A DNA stretch of 6,026 nucleotides from CAZKGE01 sp964541695 (GTDB taxonomy: Bacteria; Bacillota; Clostridia; Christensenellales; CAG-138). Position numbers and translations under genes: made by a program. How positions within the stretch are numbered: position 1 is the first letter of the stretch; each line of letters starts with the position of its first letter. Of the stretch, positions 1 to 4,894 are shown piece after piece. The stretch lies in the NCBI GenBank assembly GCA_964541695.1, contig CAZIRB010000121.1:1-6026 (forward strand), in the 5' to 3' direction. A model generated the notes under the pieces. That model did not search any database. It was not told where the DNA came from and saw nothing but the letters and a program-made list of their open reading frames with translations.

Positions 1-59
1 GCTCACTGGGCCTGCGCTTCGCTTGACCCGCCACAGGCGGCGCTCAGCTTCGGCCCCCA

Positions 60-80
60 CCAAAGGGATACGCCCTTTGG
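60..80. repeat. Perfect 8-bp inverted repeat hairpin
   Basis: CCAAAGGG at 60-67 is the exact reverse complement of CCCTTTGG at 73-80, with a 5-nt ATACG loop. No T tract follows on either strand, so it is not a standard intrinsic terminator. It could be part of a dispersed intergenic repeat or a processing stem. Only the symmetry is seen directly. Confidence 0.6.
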
Positions 81-153
81 AAACCCATTCGCTGGGAGGC
101 CTTGTTCCGGGACGATTCGAAGGATGGCTTCAACAGTCTTTTTTCAATACTCT

Positions 154-181
154 GCGGTAGGAGAAGCTCCGCCGCCTTTTT
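154..181 (+). terminator. Probable intrinsic terminator of an upstream gene
   Basis: GCGG (154-157) pairs with CCGC (172-175), and GGAG (160-163) pairs with CTCC (167-170). A small asymmetric internal loop separates the two helices and the terminal loop is 3 nt. Five T follow at 177-181. This is the layout of a rho-independent terminator on the + strand. It would end a transcript entering from beyond the left edge and insulate the promoter at 235-263. Confidence 0.5.
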
Positions 182-234
182 ATTCACTTCAAACACACCC
201 GGCGTATTCCATCAAAATTTATCCGCAACATCTA

Positions 235-263
235 TTGACAGCCGCATACTATTAAATTATAAT
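235..263 (+). promoter_or_regulatory. Consensus sigma-A promoter of the PadR operon
   Basis: TTGACA (235-240) and TATAAT (258-263) are perfect matches to both sigma-A hexamers and are separated by the optimal 17 bp. Transcription should begin near 270, giving a leader of about 35 nt before the PadR start. So strong a core promoter usually needs a repressor to be regulated, and the PadR protein encoded just downstream is the obvious candidate by family habit. Confidence 0.85.
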
Positions 264-271
264 CAGTACTG
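264..271. promoter_or_regulatory. Candidate PadR operator (palindrome at +1)
   Basis: CAGTACTG is a perfect 8-bp palindrome directly after the -10 hexamer, covering the expected transcription start. PadR-family regulators are dimers that bind inverted repeats and often repress their own promoter. Position and symmetry fit an operator, but 8 bp is short enough to arise by chance and no second copy was seen. Confidence 0.35.
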
Positions 272-304
272 TAAAACATCCACAGTGGAAGCGAGGGATG
301 CGCC

Positions 305-628
305 ATCAACAGCCAGTACAAGAAGGGCGTTCTGGACCTGTGCGTACTGTCCATGCTGACGAAAAAGGACCGCTACGGCTACGATATCTCGGAATACCTG
401 TCCCGCCGCATCGAGATTGCCGACGGCACGGTGTATCCGCTGCTGCGCAAGCTCAAGGGCGACGGCTACGTGACGACCTATCTTTCGGAGGAGAGCGGCG
501 GGCCGCCGCGCAAATATTACTCGATCACGAAAACCGGCCGCGCGCTGTACGAACGGGAGCGCGCCGAATGGCTCGCGTTTATCAAAACGGTGGAAAATCT
601 GCTGTCTGGGGAGGACGAAGATGAATAA
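305..628 (+). CDS. PadR-family transcriptional regulator, apparent ATC start
   Basis: This is a small winged-helix DNA-binding protein of the PadR family, 107 residues if it starts at 305. Counting from there, residues 6-50 carry the conserved KKGVLDLCVLSML and YGYDISEYL helices followed by the recognition helix GTVYPLLRKL (41-50). The wing GPPRKYYSIT is at 66-75, and a C-terminal helix (about 78-100) should form the dimer. The length is typical of the short PadR subfamily. The start is odd. The family's usual opening (M-N-S-Q-Y-K-K-G) is present, but the first codon is ATC, 7 nt after GAGGG (293-297). The only in-frame ATG is at 353 and would delete the first helix. The ATG at 298 is in another frame. 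The gene overlaps the next by 8 bp. It probably represses its own operon; the ligand is unknown. Confidence 0.88.
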   Translation: MNSQYKKGVLDLCVLSMLTKKDRYGYDISEYLSRRIEIADGTVYPLLRKLKGDGYVTTYLSEESGGPPRKYYSITKTGRALYERERAEWLAFIKTVENLLSGEDEDE

Positions 629-1340
629 GCAGACGTTTTTAATGGAACTGAAACAGGGTTTACAGGCAAACCGCGTGCCGGATATCGACGAGATCGTCGC
701 GGAATACGAGGAACACTTCGCGCATAAGCTCGCGGACGGCTATACGGAGGACGAGATCGCAACAAAGCTCGGCGACGTGCGGGAGCTGGCCGCCGAATAT
801 GCGGCGGGCGGGCAGGAGACCAGGCCGCGCGCGCGGCTTTGGCGGTGGATCGGACTCGCATTTGCCGATATTGTGATCGGGCCGCTGTTCCTTGTGGGCT
901 ACGTCTGGGTTGCCGCGCTGGCCGTGGCATCGCTCGCGTTCGCGGCGCTCGGCGTCAATCTGATCGCCGGGCCGCTGTTTCCCGCCCAGGTCCAGGTGAT
1001 CACGTATATCCCGCGCTTGCCGAGCATTTTGCTGGGCGTTTCCGTCATCGCGCTCGGCGTGCTGTTCTGGATTCTGACGGTTTATTGTTTCCTGTTTGTC
1101 AGGAAGCTTGGCGCGTCGTTCGCCCGCTGGCACAGGTCCGCGCTGACCGGCCGCAAGCAGCCGCCGTACGCGCTGTTCCCGCTTGCGCAGGGGCGCGCGC
1201 GGCGCCGGCTGCGCCACGTTACGCTCGCCTCGCTGATCGCGTTCGTGGCGTTTTTCACCGTAGCGTATGTGCCGATGGCGCTGGCCGCGGGCAGCCTGGA
1301 GTTCTGGCACGTGTGGGGGTGGTTCGGGTATGTCGGCTGA
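621..1340 (+). CDS. HAAS/DUF1700-domain membrane protein
   Basis: This 239-residue protein has an N-terminal helical domain (about 1-62) with the DUF1700/HAAS signature: a short MNKQTFLMEL helix, an acidic EIVAEYEEHF helix, and a GYTEDEIATKLGD segment. An arginine-rich linker follows, then hydrophobic segments at about 77-117, 136-160 and 203-225, and a basic loop (about 161-202) that is likely cytoplasmic. HAAS proteins are commonly encoded beside PadR regulators in Firmicutes, and the domain is thought to link the regulator to a membrane partner. The ribosome site GGGGAGG (608-614) lies 6 nt before ATG, and the start overlaps the end of the PadR gene by 8 bp, so the two are probably translationally coupled. 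A DUF4097 partner, frequent in such loci, is absent; two SDR genes follow instead. The biochemical role is unknown. Confidence 0.85.
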   Translation: MNKQTFLMELKQGLQANRVPDIDEIVAEYEEHFAHKLADGYTEDEIATKLGDVRELAAEYAAGGQETRPRARLWRWIGLAFADIVIGPLFLVGYVWVAALAVASLAFAALGVNLIAGPLFPAQVQVITYIPRLPSILLGVSVIALGVLFWILTVYCFLFVRKLGASFARWHRSALTGRKQPPYALFPLAQGRARRRLRHVTLASLIAFVAFFTVAYVPMALAAGSLEFWHVWGWFGYVG

Positions 1341-2199
1341 GAAAAGGGCGATCGTCGTGACGGGCGCGACGTCGGGCATCGGGCTTGCCGTCTGCGGCCT
1401 GCTTCTTGGGAGCGGCTATTCCGTGCTGGCGGTCGGCCGCTGCGCGGAGCATTGCCTGAGCGCGCGGGACGCGCTGCTAAAAAAGCGCGCGGACGCGGAC
1501 CTAGCGTTCTTCTCCGGCGACCTTTTGCAGCAGCGCGACGTGTTGCGCGTAGCCGACGAGGTCGCGGCGTATCTCGACGAGCGGTTCGGCGGGCGGCTGT
1601 GGGGCCTCGTCAACAACGCGGGCTGCGTGCGCAGCTGGTACATGACGACCGACGAGGGCTACGAGCAGCAGTTCGCGCTGAACCACCTGGCGGGCTTTCT
1701 GCTGACGCATAGGCTCCTGCCGTACCTAAAAAACGCGGGCGGGCGCGTGCTGTTTACGGCGAGCCAGTCCCACAAGCATATGAAGATGCGCTGGCACGAC
1801 CCGATGTTCCAAAAGCGCTACCATCCGCTGCTTGCCTACAAGCAGTCGAAGCTGTGCAACCTTCTGACCGCGTTCGCGCTGAACGAGCGGTTTGGGCGCG
1901 AAGGCGTATCGGCGTACTGCGTCGACCTGGGGCTCGTCAACACGGGCATCGGCAGCAAAAAGACCGGCTGGCTCGTGGACTTTATCTGGAAGCTGCGCCG
2001 CCGCGGCGGCGCGCCGCCCGAGACGGCCGCAAGGACCTATGGCTACCTGTTGAATGAAAGCGAGCCGCCTGCGGGCCTGTATTTCGGGCACTGCCGCCCC
2101 GAGCCGTACAGCGCGGAGGTCGGCCGCGGCAACGCCGACCGGCTGTACGCGCTGAGCGAAACGCTCTGCGGCCTGCCCGAAACGGAGGCGGCTATATGA
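1330..2199 (+). CDS. SDR-family NAD(P)-dependent oxidoreductase (retinol-dehydrogenase-like)
   Basis: This 289-residue classical short-chain dehydrogenase/reductase is complete. The Rossmann glycine motif TGATSGIG is at 11-18, Asp64 (SGDL) should contact the adenine, and the NNAG motif is at 95-98. The catalytic tetrad reads Asn118, Ser145, Tyr170 and Lys174 (YKQSK). Arg37, after the second strand (VGR), suggests a preference for NADP(H). The NHLAGFLLTHRLLP stretch and the YKQSKLCNLL motif resemble retinol-dehydrogenase and protochlorophyllide-reductase-like SDRs, but the substrate cannot be read from this. I chose ATG 1330, before the MSAEKRAIVVTG strand; an upstream ATG at 1267 would add 21 residues that only shadow the previous gene. 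It overlaps the HAAS gene by 11 bp, with a GGGGG site at 1315-1319. It is probably cytosolic, with no signal peptide. Confidence 0.9.
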   Translation: MSAEKRAIVVTGATSGIGLAVCGLLLGSGYSVLAVGRCAEHCLSARDALLKKRADADLAFFSGDLLQQRDVLRVADEVAAYLDERFGGRLWGLVNNAGCVRSWYMTTDEGYEQQFALNHLAGFLLTHRLLPYLKNAGGRVLFTASQSHKHMKMRWHDPMFQKRYHPLLAYKQSKLCNLLTAFALNERFGREGVSAYCVDLGLVNTGIGSKKTGWLVDFIWKLRRRGGAPPETAARTYGYLLNESEPPAGLYFGHCRPEPYSAEVGRGNADRLYALSETLCGLPETEAAI

Positions 2200-2909
2200 A
2201 CGTGCTGATCACGGGCGCGGCGGGGGGCTTAGGCCGCGCGTTCGCCGTTGAGTGCGCCAGGCGCGGCTACAACCTGCTGTTAACCGACATCAACGCGGCG
2301 GGCCTTGCGGGCATCCGCGCAGGCATCCGGCGCCGGTTCGGGCGCGCCGCGCACATACTGGCCTGCGACATCACCGACGGCGGCGGGCTCGGCGAGCTGC
2401 TCGCGTACGTGCGCGCCCTGCCGTTTCAGATCGACATGCTGATCAACGTGGCGGGCATGGACTACGAGGGCGGCTTCCTGTGCCGCGACGCGGAGTCGAT
2501 CGGNNNNNNNNNNNNNNNNNNNNNNNNNNNNNNNNNNNNNNNNNNNNNNNNNNNNNNNNNNNNNNNNNNNNNNNNNNNNNNNNNNNNNNNNNNNNNNNNN
2601 NNNCCGGGCGGGCTTGCGACGACCGAGTCGGCCATGTCCGGCATCGCCGCGCAGGGGCTGATGGGCAGCGCCACGTCGAACGGCCTGGAGAAGTTGACGC
2701 GGCACACGATCGACCGCGTGCTCGCGGGGCGGGCGCTCTACGTGCCGGGGCTGATGAACGGCGCGCTGCGCGTGCTCGGCGCGCTTGTGCCGCGCGGCGT
2801 CGCCGCGAAGATCGTCTATTTGCGATGGCGCAACGCGCAGCGGCGCCGGCTGTCCGCCGGCCCGATCCAAGGCGGGCGGCAGGAACCGTTTGCGCAGACG
2901 CAAGCATAA
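2196..2909 (+). CDS. Second SDR-family oxidoreductase, interrupted by an assembly gap
   Basis: The N-terminal 102 residues show a Rossmann fold: TGAAGGLG at 6-13, Asp31 ending the second strand (favours NAD(H)), Asp58 in ACDIT, and the NVAG version of the NNAG motif at 84-87. The catalytic Ser and YxxxK lie in the N run. After it, 101 residues begin with the PGGLATTES segment expected after the active site and end in a hydrophobic, then arginine-rich tail (VPGLMNGALRVLG onward). From family spacing about 75-80 residues should be missing, so the gap is nearer 235 bp than 100. That the two halves share a frame across 100 N is therefore not evidence of continuity, though the parts fit one SDR well. 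The start overlaps the previous stop as ATGA, with GGAGG at 2184-2188. The substrate is unknown, and the basic tail might touch the membrane. Confidence 0.82.
   Translation: MNVLITGAAGGLGRAFAVECARRGYNLLLTDINAAGLAGIRAGIRRRFGRAAHILACDITDGGGLGELLAYVRALPFQIDMLINVAGMDYEGGFLCRDAESIXXXXXXXXXXXXXXXXXXXXXXXXXXXXXXXXXXPGGLATTESAMSGIAAQGLMGSATSNGLEKLTRHTIDRVLAGRALYVPGLMNGALRVLGALVPRGVAAKIVYLRWRNAQRRRLSAGPIQGGRQEPFAQTQA
2504..2603. other. Assembly gap of 100 N inside the second SDR gene
   Basis: The run is exactly 100 N, the usual placeholder for a gap of unknown size. The flanks are the N- and C-terminal halves of one SDR protein. Family spacing suggests the missing DNA is longer than 100 bp and encodes the active site. 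Confidence 0.95.
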
Positions 2910-2927
2910 AGGGGCGGCCCGGTGACC

Positions 2928-3003
2928 AAGCCCATGGACCCGGATAAACCCAAATAGCTTGGGCTTTGCGGCGGCGGAGACGGCCAGGTTTCCGCGCCGC
3001 TTC
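2928..3003 (+). terminator. Tandem hairpins after the SDR operon, possible terminator
   Basis: About 20 nt after the SDR stop, AAGCCCA (2928-2934) can pair with TGGGCTT (2960-2966). A shorter CCCAA/TTGGG stem (2949-2953 with 2959-2963) competes with it and is followed by CTTT. Next, 2968-2978 pairs with 2991-3000 in a 10-bp GC stem with one bulge and a 12-nt loop. Neither has a good T tract, so termination may be weak or aided by a factor. A seven-codon ATG frame at 2934-2957 lies inside the first hairpin and is probably not meaningful. Confidence 0.35.
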
Positions 3004-3045
3004 TGCGCCATTGTTGGAAGAAAAGGACGCCTGACTGACGGAAGA

Positions 3046-3074
3046 TTGCCCCTGTTATCAGCACTCGGTACCAT
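3046..3074 (+). promoter_or_regulatory. Probable sigma-A promoter of hsp20
   Basis: TTGCCC (3046-3051) and TACCAT (3069-3074) each match the sigma-A consensus at four of six positions and are spaced by 17 bp. The -10 hexamer falls in the central spacer of the CIRCE element, so HrcA bound there would block RNA polymerase. An alternative is TTGCAA (3118-3123) with TATGCT (3140-3145), 16 bp apart and downstream of CIRCE. It is weaker as a story because the operator would then lie upstream of the promoter. Confidence 0.5.
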
Positions 3075-3084
3075 TGAGTGCTAA
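3058..3084. promoter_or_regulatory. CIRCE element, HrcA heat-shock operator
   Basis: The left arm TCAGCACTC (3058-3066) and right arm GAGTGCTAA (3076-3084) flank a 9-bp spacer. The CIRCE consensus is TTAGCACTC, nine bases, GAGTGCTAA, so 17 of the 18 arm positions match; the one difference is C for T at 3059. HrcA is the repressor that binds CIRCE and loses activity during protein-folding stress. Lying upstream of an Hsp20 gene, this is strong evidence for heat-shock control and implies an hrcA gene elsewhere in the genome. Confidence 0.93.
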
Positions 3085-3150
3085 ATTTTTCATTTCGATT
3101 ACAGCCGTTTCAAATTTTTGCAACAATCGTATGCTACCCTATGCTTGTCG

Positions 3151-3229
3151 GTTGGGAGGCGCATCCCAAACAAGGATAACCCCCCGAAAACGAAGCAAAA
3201 TAGATAGTAAAACATGGAAAGAGGAGGTT
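3151..3229 (+). promoter_or_regulatory. Structured hsp20 leader, possible RNA thermometer
   Basis: If transcription begins near 3081 the leader is about 155 nt. It contains a 6-bp hairpin, TTGGGA (3152-3157) with TCCCAA (3164-3169). In addition AACCCCC (3178-3184) can pair with GGAGGTT (3223-3229), covering the ribosome binding site with a single C-A mismatch. Imperfect pairing over the ribosome site is how known thermometers upstream of small heat-shock genes work. This example is only an inference from base pairing, and a C-rich tract will pair with any AGGAGG. Confidence 0.3.
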
Positions 3230-3235
3230 TTGATC

Positions 3236-3661
3236 ATGGGTATGTATGCGATGACGCCATATCGTCGTCAGCACGGGTTGGAACGGTTTCTCGACGAGTT
3301 TGAGAAGGACTTTTTCAACGGGTTTCCGACCATCACTTCCGCCTTCCGGACGGATATTGAGGACGTCGGCGACAAGTACGTGCTGCGGTCCGAACTGCCG
3401 GGCTTTGCCAAGGAGGACATTAGCATCGACATCAACGGCGAATGCATGACCGTGCGCGCCGTGCACGAGCAGAACGAGGAGGAGACCAAGAAGAACTACG
3501 TCCGCCGCGAGCGGCACTACGGCTCGTACTCGCGCAGCTTCGACATCTCCGGAATCGCCGCGGACAGCATCTCGGCCAAGTACGAGAACGGCATCCTCGA
3601 GCTGAGCCTGCCCAAGGCGCAGCCGCAAATCCCCGAAGGCAAGAAGGTTCCGATCGAGTAA
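3236..3661 (+). CDS. Hsp20 / alpha-crystallin-type small heat-shock protein
   Basis: This 141-residue protein is an ATP-independent chaperone of the Hsp20 family. Such proteins form oligomers that hold unfolding proteins for refolding by DnaK/ClpB-type machines in the cytoplasm. A variable N-terminal arm (about 1-37, with FLDEFEKDFFNGF) precedes the alpha-crystallin domain (about 38-127). Visible hallmarks are TDIEDVGDKYVLRSELPGF, the AKYENGILELSLPK signature (114-127, including N-G-I-L), and a C-terminal V-P-I tripeptide (138-140), a variant of the I-x-I motif that docks neighbouring subunits. Its length is typical of bacterial family members. ATG 3236 is chosen because AGGAGG (3222-3227) lies 8 nt upstream; the open frame extends further upstream only through the leader. 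It stands alone between the SDR operon and a convergent operon, under a CIRCE operator. Confidence 0.95.
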   Translation: MGMYAMTPYRRQHGLERFLDEFEKDFFNGFPTITSAFRTDIEDVGDKYVLRSELPGFAKEDISIDINGECMTVRAVHEQNEEETKKNYVRRERHYGSYSRSFDISGIAADSISAKYENGILELSLPKAQPQIPEGKKVPIE

Positions 3662-3682
3662 ACGAAAACAGGCAACGACAAA

Positions 3683-3712
3683 GCGCGGCCGCCGGAATTC
3701 CGGCGGCCGCGC
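3683..3712. terminator. 30-bp perfect palindrome, likely bidirectional terminator
   Basis: Positions 3683-3697 are the exact reverse complement of 3698-3712. As RNA this gives a 13-bp stem made only of G and C with an AATT loop. It sits 22 bp after the Hsp20 stop and 28 bp beyond the end of the convergent glycosyltransferase gene. On the - strand TTTGTCGTT follows the stem; on the + strand the tail CCCCGTTAAT is poor in T. It probably serves both operons, better leftward than rightward. Confidence 0.75.
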
Positions 3713-3740
3713 CCCGTTAATATCGATTGTACCCGCCTTG

Positions 3741-4619
3741 TCAGCGGCCGTCCTTATTTCCGCTGTCCATAATCTGCTTGAGCAGCACCGCAAGCAGCCC
3801 GAAGCAGAACACGATCACGGAGGCAATCAGCGAGAAGATGAACAGCGTCGTGCCGCCGTGCGAGCCGAAGAGAAAGCGGATCAGCAGGCCCGCAAGGCCC
3901 AGGCCGAGCATGGCGAGCGTCATCAGCATGAATATCTTGAGCGGGTTGTAGTAGACCGCGGCCTCGGTGATGTACTGCAAGGTTTTCAGCGAGTCGCGGA
4001 GCATCTTGACTTTCGAGCGGCCTTTGCGCGCGTGGTAGGGGATGTCGACGTACCGGACGAATTTGGCCGTCATCATGTAGGCCAGCGTCTGCGAGGTCGA
4101 GAAGCTGAACGTATTGCACAGCCGGTCGAAGTACCGCATGACGGTGCCACGGTCGAATACGCGGAGGCCCGAGTTGATGTCCGGTATTTTGCGGCCGGTG
4201 ACGAACTCGACGAAGAAGCGCAGTACGCGCCGCAGAAACATCTTAAAGAACGACTCGCGGTAGTGCTCGCCCGTGCGCGCGCCGACGACGAGGTCGAAGC
4301 CCTTCTTCTTTTCCTCGATCATCGGGATCACATATTCAAACGGATAGGTCATGTCGGCGTCGGTGATCGCGATCAATTCGTTCTTGGCCGCCGCGATGCC
4401 GCGCTTGAGCGAAAAGCCGTAGCCCATGTTGTGCGGGTTCGTCAGCACGACCGCGCCAGAGGCCTCGGCGACCTCCGCGGTCCGGTCGCTCGAGCCGTCG
4501 TTGACGATGATGATCTCGTACCCCGTGTAGCCCGCCTTGTCGAGCACGGCGCGAGCTTCCGACACGGTCGACGAGATGGCGTCCTCCTCGTTCAGGGCAG
4601 GAATCACTACGGAAATCAT
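3741..4619 (-). CDS. Family 2 glycosyltransferase, GtrB/DPM1-like polyprenyl-phosphate glycosyltransferase
   Basis: This 292-residue protein probably transfers a sugar from a nucleotide donor to a polyprenyl phosphate on the cytoplasmic face of the membrane. The GT-A fold shows VVIPALNEE (4-12), VNDGSSDRT (39-47), the metal-binding DAD (87-89) in ITDADMTYP, and DINSGLRVF (147-155). Two C-terminal membrane helices (about 228-250 and 257-280) match the GtrB/DPM1-like group with membrane anchors. AGGAGG (4629-4634 on the - strand) lies 9 nt before ATG, and only 16 bp separate it from the stop of the GtrA-type gene upstream, so the two are co-transcribed. It is the last gene of the operon. Donor and acceptor sugars cannot be told from sequence; glucose, mannose, GlcNAc and galactose are all known for this group. 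Confidence 0.9.
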   Translation of the reverse strand: MISVVIPALNEEDAISSTVSEARAVLDKAGYTGYEIIIVNDGSSDRTAEVAEASGAVVLTNPHNMGYGFSLKRGIAAAKNELIAITDADMTYPFEYVIPMIEEKKKGFDLVVGARTGEHYRESFFKMFLRRVLRFFVEFVTGRKIPDINSGLRVFDRGTVMRYFDRLCNTFSFSTSQTLAYMMTAKFVRYVDIPYHARKGRSKVKMLRDSLKTLQYITEAAVYYNPLKIFMLMTLAMLGLGLAGLLIRFLFGSHGGTTLFIFSLIASVIVFCFGLLAVLLKQIMDSGNKDGR

Positions 4620-4635
4620 TCGTCCGCGCCTCCTT

Positions 4636-4794
4636 CTATTCGCTTGCCGCGCCGTCCTTGCGGAACACCAGGAATTTGCCGAACAGGTAGTTGATGATCA
4701 CGACGACGAGCGTCGTGATGTACTTCATGTGTTCCTCGCTGCCGCCCAGCACGTCGACGAGGAGGATCAGCCCGAAGTAGTCGATCAGCATCGT
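4636..4794 (-). CDS. GtrA-family membrane protein, C-terminal part only
   Basis: Reading leftward out of the N run gives 52 codons and a TAG stop. The segment has a membrane helix (IDYFGLILLVDVLGG), a short loop (SEEHMKYITT), and a second helix ending NYLFGKFLVFRK, the typical C-terminal signature of GtrA-like proteins (N-Y-x-x-x-K-F-x-V-F). GtrA proteins are small, about 120-140 residues with four helices, and are thought to flip the polyprenyl-phosphate sugar made by the partner glycosyltransferase. About 70-90 N-terminal residues and the start codon are therefore missing in the gap. The gene lies 16 bp upstream of the family 2 glycosyltransferase, its usual neighbour. A different frame that stays open through the gap to the large membrane protein is an artefact. 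Confidence 0.8.
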   Translation of the reverse strand, partial: TMLIDYFGLILLVDVLGGSEEHMKYITTLVVVIINYLFGKFLVFRKDGAASE

Positions 4795-4894
4795 NNNNNN
4801 NNNNNNNNNNNNNNNNNNNNNNNNNNNNNNNNNNNNNNNNNNNNNNNNNNNNNNNNNNNNNNNNNNNNNNNNNNNNNNNNNNNNNNNNNNNNNN
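4795..4894. other. Assembly gap of 100 N between two membrane-protein genes
   Basis: This is another placeholder of exactly 100 N. It must contain the end of the large membrane protein and the first 70-90 codons of the GtrA-type gene, which alone need over 200 bp. The true gap is much longer than shown and could hold further sequence. Confidence 0.95.

Larger units (their letters stand above)
1..234. other. Non-coding left edge with hairpins, no gene supported
   Basis: I see no convincing protein here. One + frame stays open from the left edge to about 252, but its translation is proline-rich and shows no domain or start signal, so I read it as chance openness in GC-rich DNA. The stretch holds a perfect 8-bp inverted repeat (60-67 CCAAAGGG, 73-80 CCCTTTGG, 5-nt loop), a smaller GGCGG-type stem at 28-40, and a terminator-like hairpin at 154-181. 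The density of small repeats suggests an intergenic repeat or the 3' trailer of a gene beyond the left edge. That is inference. Confidence 0.5.

Noticed and set aside
660..1379. A 239-codon open frame on the - strand opposite the HAAS gene
   Set aside because: It mirrors the coding strand in GC-rich DNA. Its translation is rich in Arg, Pro and Gln with no domain, while the + strand gives a clear HAAS domain, ribosome site and operon fit.
2922..2957. Tiny open frame of 11 codons (GTG) or 7 codons (ATG) after the second SDR
   Set aside because: It is very short, lies inside a hairpin and has no good ribosome site. Nothing supports translation.
3058..3090. Reading the CIRCE inverted repeat plus its following T run as an intrinsic terminator
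   Set aside because: The arms and 9-bp spacer match the HrcA operator at 17 of 18 positions and lie directly upstream of a heat-shock gene. A 7-bp mixed stem with a 9-nt loop would be a weak terminator.
3074..3235. N-terminal extension of Hsp20 by 54 residues using a start at 3074
   Set aside because: It would begin inside the CIRCE element, ahead of the expected transcript start, and the extension has no Hsp20 similarity. AGGAGG is placed for ATG 3236.
3683..3712. Cloning-linker contamination suggested by NotI-EcoRI-NotI sites
   Set aside because: The sites follow from the perfect GC palindrome, which sits where a terminator is expected between convergent genes. There is no other vector sequence and gene content is continuous on both sides.
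3134..3793. A 219-codon - strand frame covering hsp20 and its leader
   Set aside because: It runs through the CIRCE-controlled leader and the palindromic terminator, has no ribosome site, and is antisense to a clear Hsp20 gene.
3738..4694. A 318-codon open frame on the + strand opposite the glycosyltransferase gene
   Set aside because: The translation is Arg/His/Val/Asp-rich nonsense typical of the antisense of a GC-rich gene. The - strand shows all family 2 glycosyltransferase motifs.
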